Below, in pieces: positions 8,357 through 23,800 of a DNA stretch of 64,000 nucleotides. Under the pieces are notes generated by a model. That model did no database searches. It was not told where the DNA came from and worked only from the letters and a program-made list of their open reading frames with translations. The translations under genes and the position numbers were made by a program. Source of the stretch: a virus; the IMG/VR virus record IMGVR_UViG_3300010885_014887, positions 1 to 64,000 of that record, one strand, 5' to 3'. Position 1 is the first letter of the stretch. Every line of letters begins with the position of its first letter.

Positions 8357-11300
8357 ATGTCAATAACTGGTCGTCAAAATAATTTATTTCTAGCAGAGGA
8401 TTGGAAAAAAATATACCAATCCTTTAAAAATTCTAACTTCGCTAGCTATGATTTTGAAAATCTGCGTAGAGTGATGATTGCGTATCTTAGAGAAAATTAT
8501 CCAGAGGATTTTAATGATTACATCGAGTCTAGTGAATATATCGCTCTAATTGATCTTATTGCATTCCTTGGACAAAGTTTAGCATTCCGTATCGATCTTA
8601 ATGCTCGTGAGAACTTTTTAGAATTAGCAGAGCGTAGAGAAAGCATTTTAAGGCTCGCTCAATTAATAAGTTATAATCCTAAGCGTAGTATCTGTGGTAG
8701 TGGATTGCTTAAAGTTGAGTCTATTTCTACTACTGAAATGATTATTGATTCAACAGGACGTAATTTACAAAACATTGAAGTAGTATGGAATGATATAACT
8801 AATACCAATTGGTTTGATCAGTTTATTAAAGTTGTTAATGCGTCAATGGTAGAAAATATGGAATTTGGATTACCCGGACCTAGTGATTGGGTTGATGGTA
8901 TCTGGTCCGAACAATATAAGATTAATAGTGTTATAAATGACTTACCAATCTTTCCATTTAGTAAAACAATAGACGGAAAATCATTTTCATTTGAGACTAC
9001 AAGCACTGTAGTAAGCAAAGATCAGATAACAGGATATAGTACAATACAGGAAGACACTCCATTGCATGGTAATAGTGTTTCCTTTATATATAGAGATGAC
9101 TTGTCTGGATATGGTAGTAACAATACTGGATTTTTCTTCCATTTCCGTCAGGGTGACCTTCATACTCAAGATTTTACATTAACAACTCCGACTACTAATC
9201 AGATAGTTAGTATAAGTGATAAAAATATTAACAATGACGATGTTTGGTTATATTCATTATCAAACACTGATATTGAAAATTCAAGTAACTTATGGACCAA
9301 AGTATCTGCCATTACTGGAAATAATATTATCTATAATAGTATTTCTAAAACAATTAAAAACATCTATAGTGTACAGACATCAACTGACGATTCAGTTAAT
9401 TTAATATTTGCCGATGGCATCTTTGGTAATTTACCAAAAGGATCTTTCCGTTGTTATTATAGAACATCTAACGGCATATCATACACGATTAATCCAAAAG
9501 ATATGAGAGGAATAGTTATTAGTATTCCTTATACTTCAGCAACTGGTTCTTTAGAAACTATTAGATTTGTTGCTTCTCTTAAGTCTTCAGTGACAAATGC
9601 TACAGCGGCTGAAACTAACGATGAGATTAGATTAAGAGCTCCTTCAACATATTATACTCAAAATAGAATGATCACTGGTGAAGATTATAATTTAGCACCA
9701 CTTAGTGTTAGTCAGAACATAGCAAAAATAAAATCAATCAACCGCACTTCTAGCGGCATTAGTAGGAATTTTGATATTGTTGATGCTACTGGAAATTATA
9801 GTACTACATCGACTTTTTGTACAGACGGTATAATTTATAGAGAACCTATACAAAATCAACTTGAATTTAAATTCAATTCTAGAACTGACATTGAATCAAT
9901 AATAACTAATAAGATTGAACCTATAACTAAGATGCCAATGATACGTGATTTTTATTATCGATATTATAGTAAAACTAATCTATCTAACCCGTATCCTATT
10001 TTTACACAAGTAACATCTAGTTATAACGAATCAACTGGTTATTTAAAAAATAATATTGGTACTGTAATTAAGATAGGATCATTTACAGGAGACACTGTAA
10101 AATATATTGAACCCGGTGCTTTAGTTAAATTCACAGCTCCAACAGGAAAGTCATTTAAAAAAGGTAAGTTAGTAACAACAGTTCCTACAGATCCTGATCA
10201 GACTGATTTTATATGGACTAAGGTAGTATCAGTAGTAGGTGATGGAACTGCAAATGCTCTGGGTATTTTGCCAACTAAAATTGGTCCATTAGTGTTCAAT
10301 GTTAATATCCCAACAGGTTCATTAGTATCACAGATCATACCTAAATTTTTAGGATACATTCCAACTGACATACAGTCACTAATGATGGATCTAATTTTCA
10401 ATTATAAGAATTTTGGATTAAGATATGACATAACAACAAGAACTTGGAATATTATACAACAGAGAAACTTAAATCTTTATGAAAGTTGGAATTATTCGGC
10501 CTCGGGAGACAATTCAGGAACTAACCAAGATAAGAGTTGGATTTTTGCATTTGAAACTAATGGTGAGAAATATACAGTGACTTATAGAGGATTGGAATAT
10601 TACTTTGAATCAATAAAAGAAAATCGCTTTTTCTTTGATGGAACGAGAAAAGTATATGATAGTTCTACTGGTAAAGTACAAAAAGATAAAGTTTCAATAT
10701 TAAAAGTTAATCCAAAACCCAATACTCTATATGGGTTAGGCGCTGATTATCCTTGGCAGATTATAGGTAATACTATTGAAAATGATGGATATATTAGTAG
10801 TAAAGCAGTAAAGATTACATTCTGGGATGATAATGATGACAACATCGTTGATAACCCTGAAGCATTTGATATAGTGGTTAATCCAACTGCTACTGTTGAA
10901 ATAGGAGGTAAATCTTATTTAAAGAATTTTATTTTCTTTGAAAAATATACTACTAACAATTATGTAGAAGATTATAGATATGTTTCTAATGAAACTGATA
11001 TGTTTATAATTAGAGATTCTGAAAATTCAGTAACTGATTTATCATCCTACACTGATGGACAATTATTTTATTTTTATGAAAGTGATACTGTAAAGAAATT
11101 CAATAAAGCCTCAATGAAACTAACTGTAACTTTAGATTACTATGCAGTTATAGGAAGACAGGGTATATATTTCCATTACTTACATAACGCAGAATCAACT
11201 ACTAGAATTGATCCAAGTTCTACAAATATAATTGATTTATATCTTTTAACTAAAGATTATGATACAACATATCGTCAATATCTTAGTGGAGCAATTGAAT

Positions 11301-11842
11301 CGGCACCGTTACCTCCAAGTAGTACTAGTTTAAGATTAACATATGGTAAAAATCTTGAAAATATTAAAAGTGTTAGTGATGATTTAATTTATCATCCTGT
11401 TAATTATAAAGTATTATTTGGATCAACTGCTGATCCTAAATTACAAGCATCTTTTAAAGTAGTCAAGAATAATGAACAGGTTATAACTGATAATGATATC
11501 AAGACTAGAATAATTATATCTATTAATGAATTTTTTAGATTAGATAATTGGGATTTTGGAGATACTTTTTACTTTACTGAACTATCTACATATGTAATGA
11601 ATAAAGTTTCACCGTTTATTACAACATTTGTTATTGTTCCTACAAACAGCCATCAAGTATATGGTAGTTTACAACAGATAACATCATCACCGAATGAGAT
11701 ATTTATTAGTGGTGCAACTGTTAGTGATATTGAGATAATACCAGCAATAACTGCTTCAAGATTAAAGACATCAGGTTACATAGTAACTACATCGTTAAGT
11801 GAAGTTAATACTACAAGCATACAAAGTTCTACAAATTATTAA
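8357..11842 (+). CDS. gp6: gp6-like baseplate wedge protein (baseplate J-like)
   Basis: 1161 residues. The N-terminus (LFLAEDWKKIYQSFKNSNFA, DFENLRRVMIAYLRENYPEDFNDYIESSEYIALIDLIAFLGQS in pieces) is the strongly conserved opening of marine T4-like gp6. It continues with RENFLELAERRESILRLA and a J-like body containing TNDEIRLRAPSTYYTQNRMITGEDY. gp6 forms the inner ring of the baseplate and binds gp7 and gp25, which are its two neighbours here. It is much longer than T4 gp6 (660 residues), with extra strand-rich insertions after about residue 480. Its C-terminus is Thr/Ser-rich. Confidence 0.88.
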   Translation: MSITGRQNNLFLAEDWKKIYQSFKNSNFASYDFENLRRVMIAYLRENYPEDFNDYIESSEYIALIDLIAFLGQSLAFRIDLNARENFLELAERRESILRLAQLISYNPKRSICGSGLLKVESISTTEMIIDSTGRNLQNIEVVWNDITNTNWFDQFIKVVNASMVENMEFGLPGPSDWVDGIWSEQYKINSVINDLPIFPFSKTIDGKSFSFETTSTVVSKDQITGYSTIQEDTPLHGNSVSFIYRDDLSGYGSNNTGFFFHFRQGDLHTQDFTLTTPTTNQIVSISDKNINNDDVWLYSLSNTDIENSSNLWTKVSAITGNNIIYNSISKTIKNIYSVQTSTDDSVNLIFADGIFGNLPKGSFRCYYRTSNGISYTINPKDMRGIVISIPYTSATGSLETIRFVASLKSSVTNATAAETNDEIRLRAPSTYYTQNRMITGEDYNLAPLSVSQNIAKIKSINRTSSGISRNFDIVDATGNYSTTSTFCTDGIIYREPIQNQLEFKFNSRTDIESIITNKIEPITKMPMIRDFYYRYYSKTNLSNPYPIFTQVTSSYNESTGYLKNNIGTVIKIGSFTGDTVKYIEPGALVKFTAPTGKSFKKGKLVTTVPTDPDQTDFIWTKVVSVVGDGTANALGILPTKIGPLVFNVNIPTGSLVSQIIPKFLGYIPTDIQSLMMDLIFNYKNFGLRYDITTRTWNIIQQRNLNLYESWNYSASGDNSGTNQDKSWIFAFETNGEKYTVTYRGLEYYFESIKENRFFFDGTRKVYDSSTGKVQKDKVSILKVNPKPNTLYGLGADYPWQIIGNTIENDGYISSKAVKITFWDDNDDNIVDNPEAFDIVVNPTATVEIGGKSYLKNFIFFEKYTTNNYVEDYRYVSNETDMFIIRDSENSVTDLSSYTDGQLFYFYESDTVKKFNKASMKLTVTLDYYAVIGRQGIYFHYLHNAESTTRIDPSSTNIIDLYLLTKDYDTTYRQYLSGAIESAPLPPSSTSLRLTYGKNLENIKSVSDDLIYHPVNYKVLFGSTADPKLQASFKVVKNNEQVITDNDIKTRIIISINEFFRLDNWDFGDTFYFTELSTYVMNKVSPFITTFVIVPTNSHQVYGSLQQITSSPNEIFISGATVSDIEIIPAITASRLKTSGYIVTTSLSEVNTTSIQSSTNY

Positions 11843-11861
11843 ATGGAGTTTTTACAGATAA

Positions 11862-14800
11862 ATGGCTCAGAATAATCAAGATGAATTTCCACTTACTACA
11901 GGGTTAGAAAGTCAGATTAAGAGACAGACTGCCCGTCATCTTCCTAATTTTTTTCGTACGGATCCTAATAAAAAATTCTTAGGAGGAACATTAGATCCTC
12001 TAACTCAACCTGGAAAATTGACTAGAATTAATTCTTACATTGGTCGTAAAGATATTCCAAATTATGAATTTACTGACAATTATATAGAAGAAGATACAAC
12101 TGCTAGACAATCTTATCAGTTAGAGCCCTCATTTGTTCACGATGACATTGTTACTGGTAACGTTGAGTGGTATGCTGATTACAACGATTACATCAATAGT
12201 TTAAAGTATTTTGGAGTATTTACTGGCAATCATAGCAACTTAAACAAGAGTGAAGCATATTCATGGGATCCACATATTGATTGGGATAAATTTGTAAATT
12301 ATAAAGAATACTATTGGCTTCCAAATGGTCCTGATCCTATTACTGTATATGGTGAGAAAGAAACAATTGTCTCACAGTATACAGTAACAAGTCGAAAAGA
12401 CGATGACAATGTGGCTTACATATTTTCTCCAGATGGCCTTAGCGTTAATCCGTTACTAACTCTTTATAGAGGACAGACTTATAATTTTACAATTGATGCT
12501 AAAGGAGCACCATTTTGTATTAAAACTAAACCTGAAGTAGGACCAAGTTATTTTTATAATACAGGTGTTAATTTACAATCAGTTGAAAGTGGTAAATTAA
12601 TATTCACAGTTCCACTAGAAGCACCGTCTCTTCTTTTTTATATGAATTCTAAAGATGCTAATACTGTAGGTATTATTGAGATTAAAGATATTGTTGAAGC
12701 TACTCATCTTGATGTTGAAGCATCTATTATTGGCATGAAAACAGTTTCTATTATGAAGACTGACGTTAATCCGTCAGGAACTGAACTTATAAATGGTCTT
12801 AAACTTAAATTTTCCGGAAATGTATTACCTGAGAAATATGCTACTGGATATTGGTATGTTGAAGGTGTTGGAAGTAAGATTAAGTTAATAAATTCAACAG
12901 ATTTAGATAGTCCTCTTACATACGGCAATACAGTAGAAGCACCGTTTGATGCACAACCTTTTGATTCGTATCCTTGGGAGACAGCAGAAAATTATTCAGG
13001 AACTAAAGACTATATCCTAATTAACAGAGCCTCTAAGGATAGAAACAATTGGTCTAGAAATAACAGATGGTTCCATATTAATGTTATTAATACTACTTCA
13101 GCAGCCAATAATCGAGTTTCTCTATTTGCTCAATCACAGAGAGCAATACGACCCATTATTGAGTTTGCTTCAGATATAAAACTTTTCAATAATGGTTGGA
13201 TCGCAAAACAAGATGTTGATCTTATAGATACGATCACAACAGATGTATTCTCAACAATTGAAGGGAAAATTGAATATTGGATTGATGAAGAAAAAGTTTA
13301 TCCAGGGTATCGAATTTTATTTACTGCCGATACTGATACAACAGTTGTTGGTAGAATATTCCAAGTAGTGAATATTTTTAATGCTAATGAGAATAAGAAT
13401 CAACTTTCTTTACAGAGTGTTAGCGATTCTGAACCATTAGACGGTGAAGTAGTATATGCAAGAAAAGGATCTGTTAATAAGGGAAATTCTTATTACTATC
13501 AAGACGGTGTTTGGTCAAAATCACAGATCAAAAATGCATTAAATCAGACACCATTATTTGATTTATTTGACGAATCTTATAACAGTTACTCAGATAAAAT
13601 AAACTATCCATTTAGTACATTTTCTGGAAATAAGATTTTTAGTTATGCGATTGGTACCGGAAAATCTGATACTGAATTAGGATTTTCATTAGCATATCGT
13701 GCTATTGACAATGTTGGAGATATTGAGTTCTCTTTCGATTTACAGAAAGAATCTTGGATATATCAAGAAAATAATATAATAACTTCTGTAAATTCATATG
13801 AAGGATTTTTTAGGAAACTAAACGATAACAATACATTTTCATACTCAAATGGATGGGTTAGGACATATAAGAATCTAGAACAACCTGTAGTAAGAGTATT
13901 AAAAGTTACTAAAGTAACAGATTTAATTCCAATTGATGTATATAACGAAAGTGCTAACCTAACTGATTTATCAGTTAGAGTATATGTTGCTAAGACAGAC
14001 GGTGTTCTTAAGAAAGTAGAACCATCAACGATATCTTTTGAAAAAATCAACGGATTTTATTATATAAAGTTTGCTTCATCGTTAGAAATTGGTAATAGGG
14101 TTGTATATAAAGTTAAATCAACTTCTAATAAAAATGCTAGAGGTTATTATGAAATTCCTCATAACTGGCAAAACAACCCATTGAATGAAACTGTAGATTC
14201 TTTTACTTTTGGAGAAGTAATTGATCATGTTAGTACGATAATTGATAACATATTACCATTCAGTGGTAACTTTCCAGGAATTAGCAATTTAGCCAGCCTT
14301 GGATCAATATCACATTATGGACAGAGATTCTTACAACATGCAGGATCGATGCCACTAGCAACTTTTGTACTAACTGATAAACATGCTAATATAATAAAAT
14401 CTTTACGTTACACTGCTAAAAAATATACATCGTTTAAAAAAGAATTTGTTCGTTTAGCAACTAATACAGGAGTAGATGGTACTCCAGCAGAGATTGTTGA
14501 TTCAATATTAAATGGATACACTACTGCGAAAAGTTTTGATCAATCTGCATTTTTCTATTCAGATATGGCTGCTTCTGGTGCTGCTTCAGTTAGAAATTAT
14601 ACAGTAAACGATCCTAGGCTTCCTGTATTTGTTATTGATAAAATTTTTACACCAATGACATCTGACAAGAGGCAGATACTGATATACGTTAATGATGATC
14701 AATTATTATATGGTATAGATTATGAATTTGAAACAGTTGATGCATTTGTTAGAATTTTATCTCCATTAAAGATTGGAGACAAGATTTTAATTAAAGACTA

Positions 14801-17800
14801 CATCAATACTGACGGACGCTCATATATTCCATTTACTCCATCGAAACTTGGATTATTTCCAAGTTATGTCCCACGTATATATGTCGATGACACATATGTT
14901 ACTCCGACTAAGGTTATACAAGGGCATGATGGAAGCATAACTGTAGCTTATAACGATTATCGTGACGATGTTATACTTGAATTAGAAAAAAGGATATTTA
15001 ATTCTCGTAAAGTTAATTATGATCCTTTAATGTTTAACATTGACGATGTTATGGGAGGATATTATCGAAAAACTGATTTTTCTAATGGTGAAGTTAATAA
15101 CCTCCTGTTAAATGATTTCTTAAGATGGAATTCTGTAGCAGATTTAAATCTTAACAGTAACGATTATTATGTTGAAGAAAACTCATTTACTTACAATTAT
15201 AATTCTTCTCTAACACCAAATAGCAACGAGTCACTCTACGGATATTGGAGAGGTATTTACAAATATTTCTATGACACTGATCGTCCGCATACTTGTCCAT
15301 GGGAGATGCAAGGATTTACTATTAAACCTAAGTGGTGGGATAGTGTATATGGAGAAGCACCATATACTAGTGAAAATCGAATAATGTGGGATAATATTGA
15401 AAAAGGATTAATTGCCGATCCTGCCTATCTTAGAATAAATCTTAGATATACTAGATCCGGATTAAAAAATTATATCCCAGTAAATGCCGATGGTGATCTC
15501 CTTAGCCCATTAGACAGTAGTCTTGCACAAGCGTTTTCATTAATCACTGCTAGAAACGACTATTCATTTTCTGATCAAGCACCTGTTGAGACAGCATGGC
15601 GCCGCTCAAGTGAATTTCCTTATTCAGTAATTTCAACAATGTGTCTTTTAAGAGGATCTGAATTTATTGGAAAGATGTGGGATAGATTTACTATTAAGAG
15701 GAACATTGCTGGTCAGATATATTCAACTAAAACTGGATTAAAGATACAACCTTCAAAACTTACATTTCCAAATCAGACCGATCCAACGAATCCAAATGAC
15801 CCAACTGCGCTAGTAACAGTTACCTCAGGATTAGTTAATTTTATTGAAGAATATCTTTTTGATGCAAAGTATACAAACACTGATGTATATAAAGATAATA
15901 TAAAATCATTAGATTCTAAGTTATCTTATCGAATAGGAGGATTTACAAGCAAGGAACAGATTAGCGTCTTGCTTGATAGTCGTAGCCCAAATGCTACAGG
16001 CACTATATTCCTTCCTAACGAAAACTATAAGATTTTTTACAATAAGAGTTCACCGGTTGATACTATTACCTATAGTGGTGTTGTTATTGAAAAAGTAGGT
16101 ACTTCTTATCCGTTATGGGTTTCTGGTTATAGATATCGTGCTAATGATCATGTTACTTTCCAAAGTGAAATATACCGTTGTCTATCAACTCATGTTAGTA
16201 ATAATTCACTTGTTCTTGATTCTATCGCAAAATTTAACCAAGACAGCCAATATTGGATTAAATCAACTACTCAACGGATTGGATATAAAGTTAGAGGTTA
16301 TGATTCTGAAAAGAATTACTTTGAGATTTTTGGATATCGAAAAAACAATAATGATCCAGTAATGAATGTTGGTGGAATATCGGAATCTTATGTACAGTGG
16401 GAAACTAATAGATATTACAATAAAGATCAGATCGTTAAAACAAATGATAATACTTTCTATAAGGCAAAGTATAGTCATACTGCATCAACATCAAATTTCA
16501 ATACAGATTTATCTAAGTGGACTCTATTAGCTAAACTTCCAATTGTTGGCGGAACTTCAGCAATACGTAGGACACAGTTTGGTGATAACCCGATCAAGAT
16601 TAATTACGGAACTATACTTTCGACAGTACAAGAAGTAGTTGATTTTCTAGTTGGATATCAAAGAAGATTGGAATATTGGGGATTTAGTTTTGATGAGTAT
16701 AGTAAAGAATTAGATGTTCCATTAACTTGGGTAACAAGTGCTAAGGAATTTATGTTCTGGACATTACAGAATTGGGCCGCCGGATCAGTCATAACGCTAA
16801 GTCCCGCATCAAATAAAATATCATTTTCGCCGCTAGTTAAAGGATCAATAGATAATACAGATACTGATTTTTATGATTATAGTATCTTTAAAGCTGACGG
16901 TGCACCTCTCAAGGCAGACTTAACTGATATCTATAGAGAAGGCTCAGGTTTTGTTATTAAACCTTCTGATCAGACTAACGATGGTATATTCCATATTAGA
17001 ACTAATTTAGTATATAAAGAACATGTTATCTTATTTGATAATAGATCAATATTCAATGATGTGCTTTATGATAAAGTTCCTGGCTATCGACAGGGTCGAC
17101 TAAAGATTCTTGGATATAAAACAATGGATTGGGACGGTAGTTATGTCAGTCCAGGATTTATGTATGATGATGCTAAAATAAAAGATTGGCAACCAAATAC
17201 AGATTATATGATTGGTGATGTAGTTAAATTTAAGAGTTATTATTTTAGTGCTTTAGTAAATGTATTAGGTAAAGTTGAATTTAGTTATATGGATGGAAAT
17301 TGGAAACAATTAGAGTCCGCTCCAGTCGCAGGATTGATTCCTAACTTTGATTATAAGACTGAACAATTCCGAGATTTCTATAGTTTAGATGCTAGTAACT
17401 TTGATTCAAATCAAGAAGCATTAGCAAGGCATCTTATAGGTTATCAACCACGACAGTACCTAGCTAATATTATTAATGATGAAGTTTCGCAATATAAATT
17501 TTATCAGGGATTTATTAAAGAGAAAGGTACTTTAAACAGTATAACTAAATTGTTTGATGTATTACGTGCTAGTGGTTTTGGTAATATTGATATTAAAGAA
17601 GAGTGGGCATTCAAGGTAGGAGAATTTGGTGCTACTGATGCATATTCTGAAATTGAATTTGCATTAGATGAAGAGAAGTTTTTACATAATCCTCAAAATA
17701 TTAATCTAACAGAAAATCCTTTAGATTTTTCTGATCTATCAATATATAATATAACTTCGAATGATATTTCTATTAAACCAAGTAGTTACAATAGTAAACC

Positions 17801-20800
17801 TTTCAACACAGTTAAAATTGACACAACAGAAAATAATTATGGATTATTTAAATATCAAGTAGCAGGTTATGTTAGAGATGAAGATGTTGATCATGTTGTG
17901 ATTAATGAGTCAGCATTATTAAATTATGATACAACACTCTTCAAAGAAAAAGATAAAATATGGTTAGGATATACTTCTAATAATGATTGGAACGTTTATG
18001 AATATCTTAATACTAATATAACGATTACAGGATGGACTGCATCTGATAATATTATTTCTTTAGAATGTAATATTGCTCCTGATGTTAGTGTAGATGATAT
18101 AATTGTTTTATCAAATCTAGATGCTCTTGATGGCTCATATAAAGTACAGAGTGTTTATAATAATATTATAGACATTTATACATTTAATTCTACAATCTTT
18201 ACTATACAAGATAATATAACTTCCGGAATAGTTCATTTAATGAAATCATCTAGATTTGCTTCGTTATCGGCTGTATCGGCAAATAGATATAACACTAAGA
18301 ATATACTTGGTGACACTATCTGGGTAGATACTGATAAAGACGGTAATTGGTTAGTTTTGGAAAATCAAAGTGCTTTTACTAAGTCTGAAGTACCTGCAAG
18401 ATATCAAATAGCTAATCAATTATATGGTCACGAAGTTAAACTTAGTGCTGATAATAAATGGATGTTCGTTACTTGTTTAAATTATAAGTCAGGAATTATA
18501 GTTGTATATAATCGAGCATCAAATACAGATACTTGGACTTTCGTACAGCCAATAGTATTTCCTGATACATATTTCTCCGATTCAAATTCCGATTCAAAAT
18601 TTGGAACAAGTATTGATGTTACTGACGATGGATCTGTTGTTGTAGTTGGCTGCACAGATGTTAGTAATTTAACATATGATTCTAGTTATTATAATACTTA
18701 CGGGATTTACTTTGGAGTTGATATTGGACCACCAAGCAATAGAGTAAATCAAGGAGCCGCTGTAGTATATGTTTACAATTCAACTACCAAAGTATACGAG
18801 TTAGATGCTGTAATTGGATCTTACGTACAAACTGATAATGAGAAGTTTGGTAATAAAGTAAAGATAGCAAATGATGGAACTAATCTTTGGTTGTTTGTTT
18901 CTAGTAAAAATTATAATAACGATAGTGGAAGAGTACAGATATTTAGAAAGACTAATGGATTCTGGAGAGCAAATGCTCAAACTACATTAGGATCTTCTGG
19001 AAGTACTGGTGATATGCGTGGATACGATATTGATTGTACTAACAGTGCAACTAAAGTTGTTATATCTGCTCCTTATGCTTCTAATGGTATATCAAAATCT
19101 GGAGAGGTTTTAGTATATGAGAGAGTAGGAAATACATTTAATCTTATCGCTCAAATAAATTCTAGTACATTAGTTTCAGCAGTTGTTAACGATGTAACAA
19201 CAAATACTTACTTAGATGATAATGATTATTTTGGATATAGTGTTGCTATTACTAAAAACTATCTGTTTGTTTCGGCACCTGGTCACGATACTTATGGATC
19301 TAATGTTGGTGCTGTTTATAAGTTTTCCTTAACAACTAATACTACTTTTAATAAAACTTACAAGTTATCTCAATTGATACTTCCACCTATCGTTAATACT
19401 AATGAAAGATTTGGTACTAAACTATCAATTAATCCTTTAAATACTGTTTTAGCAATATCAGCAATTGGCGGAAATAGTATAGTTCAAACAACATTTGATG
19501 GGTATTCTGAAAGGATATCATCAGCAACTTACGAATTAAATCCTGACAGCATTAAGATAACCGGAACTACATATGACGGAAACTCAACATCATTTTATGA
19601 TAATGCATTATATACTGGTGCTGTTTATGTTTATAATAAATTTGATGAAAATTATATCTACGGTGATAGATTAATACCAGTAGAATTTTTAGAATCAGAT
19701 GATAAATTTGGTTCATCTATTTCCGTAACTGATAATTCTATTATTGTTGGAACACCTAGTAGACTTGTTGGAAACGAGAGACGAGGTACAGTTTTTGTAT
19801 TTGATTATAATAAATTAAGTTGGAATATTAAAAATTCACAGAATTCTTTAGTTGATATTTCTAAATTTAAGAAAGCATTTATCTACAATTCAAAGCAGAA
19901 CACACTGATTGAGTCGCTTGATTTCTATGATCCACTTAAGGGAAGAATACCATCAATTGCAGATCAAGAACTCAAATATCAGACTTACTACGATCCTGCC
20001 GTGTATCAATATGGTGTTGATACAGAAGTATCTGTTGATGAGAGTATGCCATGGACCGACGAACATGTTGGTGAATTGTGGTGGGATCTATCCAAGGTAA
20101 AGTTTACTTGGTATGAACAAGGTGATTCAACTTTCAGGAATAATAACTGGGGCCGTATCTTTACAGGTTGTACAATTGACATATATGAATGGGTTGAAAC
20201 TACATATCTACCAAGCAAGTGGGCTGAGTTAGCAGATACAGAAACAGGTGTTGCTCTTGGAATCAGTGGTATACCAAAAGATATAGACAACTTCACATGG
20301 AGTAGTAAATTTAAATACGATTCGATTAGCGGAACTAAAACTACCCTATATTACTATTGGGTTAAAAATAAAAATATAGTTCCTAATATTAGTAGCCGAT
20401 ACTTAAGTTGTGCTGATGTAGCCAGATTAATTTTAGATCCTAAATCTCAAGGTTATCAATATGTCTGTATAACAAGTGAAAATACACTGTCCTTAACTAA
20501 TATCGCAAATAAGTTAATCGACACTGATATATCTTTAAATCTACAATTTTATGAAGTAGAAAATACTGATTTATTAGTACACAGAGAATATGCTCTAATA
20601 GCAAAGGATGATAAGAATGCTATTATTCCTCCTTCGATTGAAACTAAATGGTTTGATAGTCTTATCGGATCAAATATCAAAGGTCAATCACTACCTGATA
20701 TGAAGCTTAATAAAAAGCAAAGATATGGTAATTTAAATAGCCCAAGGCAGTCTTGGTTTATCAATAGATTTGAAGCATTAAAGCAGTTATTTGAGTACAC

Positions 20801-23800
20801 AAATACTGTATTAAGAACTGTATCTACTCCGATAGTAGATGAGATTAATTTTGAAAAATTAAATAAAAATGATCCAATTCCTACATTGATGTCAGGAACA
20901 ATTGATAAAATTATTGATGTTCATTATGAATTAAAATTTATCGGAACAGTAAAACTTAAGACAGCCAAACTTTCAATACAAGTAATAAACGGAAAATTAA
21001 CTAATATCTTTATAGATAATCCTGGATATGGTTATGGTTGTAATAAAGTGTATGCACATGATATTTTTGGTGCTCCAACTTCTTGGTACGGTCCCGAAGT
21101 TGATATAAATGGAACTGGAAAAGGCGCTAAAGTACAGACTGTAATTAATGCACAAGGTAAAGTTATAGAGGCTTTAATAATTAAAGCAGGAGAGCAATAC
21201 GATAAAAATGACACGACTCTAATTGTAAGAGATTTTACTGTTCTAATTAATAACGATGAGGAATCGAATAATTCGTGGAGTATGTACAGGTGGAAATCCT
21301 TAACTAACGAATGGGTAAAATTTAAAACTCAATCATTTGATGTAACACGATATTGGAAAAAGAAAGATTGGTATTTAAACGGATACGGATTAGATTCTGA
21401 TATCATTTATCAAATTGATCGAACAGTTGATCTTAATGGTCTTCCATCTAATGTTGGAGATATAGTTAAGATTAATAATATCGGTTATGAAAATTGGTTA
21501 TTGTTAGAAAGAATACAAGTTACAAATGATCCTGATTTTACTAAAGATTATCGAGTAGTAGGAAAAGAAAATGGAACTATTGAATTTTCCGATAAACTTT
21601 ATAATCTATATAAAGATTTAGGATTTGATACTAAGAATAGTTATGATTTAGGATTTTACGATCAAAGTGTATCTGAAGAATTACGTATAATATTAGAAAC
21701 ATTGCGTGATAATATTTTTATTAACAGCCTAAGAGAAGAGTATATAAAGATATTCTTTAATAGCGTTTACTATGTTTTAAGTGAACAATTATATACTGAT
21801 TGGTGTTTTAAAACTAGTTTCTTAAAAATTAATCATTCTGTTGGATCTCTCAAGCAGAGAAAAACTTTCCAGAGTGACGAAGTTGCTAGTTATGAATCAT
21901 TCTTAGAAGAAGCTAAACCATATAAGACTAAAGTTAGAGAATGGGTGACTTCTTATGATTCGTTAGACACTTCTGATAACGTAATAACAGATTTTGATTT
22001 ACCATCATATTACAATGTTAATAACAAACTAATTGAAAGAACACGAATTTCAAGTGATAATGTTGAGTTATATCCTTGGAAAAATTGGTTTGATAATTAC
22101 AAATATCAAATTACAGATATAGTGTTAACAGATAGTGGAAGTAATTATGTAAACACTCCTATGGTAATTATTTCCGGCGGCGGCGGTTCTGGCGCAAAGG
22201 CATCTGCTTATCTTGCAAACGGAAAAGTTTATAGGATTGCAATTGATGATCCTGGTAAAGGATATACATCAGTTCCTACAATATTCATAAGTGGTGATAA
22301 CGGTAATAGTTCTCCTACTAGAGCAAAGGCCCATGCTAAAATTGGTAAAACTTTAGTAAGAACTAATTCTATTGGTATGAAATTTGACAGAATATCTTTT
22401 GGAAAAGAAATTAAGAATTTTAGATATACTGATAGTTTTAAAGGTACAGGAACTCAAAAAACATTTAAATTGACATTTGCTCCTGAAATTGAAAAACATA
22501 AATTTACAATTCTTATCAATGATATTGAATATTATGGATCACAATATGAGATTTCTATTGTAGAAAGCAAACATGATAGTTATACAACATTTGATGGCTA
22601 TATTATTTTCGCAATAGCACCGATATCAGAGTCTAAAATTACAGTAACTTATGATAAGAATATTGATTTATATTCGGCTATTGATAGGATTGATTATGCT
22701 TATAATCCGACAGCCGGACAGTTTGGTATTAACTATATCTATAATCCAGTTACAAAAGAGTATGAAAAAGATTTCAGTCAGTTAATGACAGGAATTGATT
22801 ATAGTGGTGTAACTGTTACTAGTATTGATTTTGAAATTGCTGGTGGTTGGGATGTACTAGATTGGGATATATCTGCCTGGGACGGAATTATCACAAGTAA
22901 TGATGATCAAGTCGAAGTAGTTACTGGTAATCCACCTAATAGAGTTTATACACTTCAGTATATTCCATTAGTCGGTGAACAGATTAATGTTTATCTAACC
23001 TATGCCGGAACTACAGAAACTACAGATAATGTTAGATTAAATTATAATTTCCAAGGAAACGGTACTGATAACACACTAACAATCCCTTCAACTATAACAT
23101 TACATACAAATGATCTATTAACTTTCCGTAAGAGTACAAGTGACGGATCGATATTGATAACAGATAGAAGTTTAATTGATTCTACTATAACCGGCGGAGA
23201 TTTCTCAGTACATTCTTCAGCTTATGGTATTGCCTCTGAAGATTTAATTATTGATGGTGATGGATTTGTTACTTCTGATACAGGGCATGGTCCTGAGGAA
23301 TTAGTTTCGGGACAAGTCTTTGATACCCTATCAGTTAAAGTATATCATACACCTTCATCAGGAGGACCAAATGTATATGTTTATAACTATACCGGTAATG
23401 GAATTAATAATGTGTTTAACATTGATCAACTACCAGCAACGAACAAAAGTTTGATAGCGATAGTTGATAATGTATCGGTAGAATTTTCAATTGATTTCAT
23501 GGATAAAACAGTTACTCTTGTTAATACTCCTGATAATAACTCAAGGATAGTTCTTGCTGTATTTGATACTGCTGGATATGATATCCTAGATAAATTACTA
23601 ACAATTGGAGATGGAAATACTCAAGATTTCTTAACAGCAGCATATTATTCTAAAGATAATATTACAGTATATGTAACAGTTGATGGTATTGAAGTTGGAG
23701 CAGATATTAAGTCTAGCGATAACACATATGAAGTTGTAGGTAACGTAGTAGTTACACTTAACGAAAAACCAGCAATTGATTCAGTAATACAGATTATAGT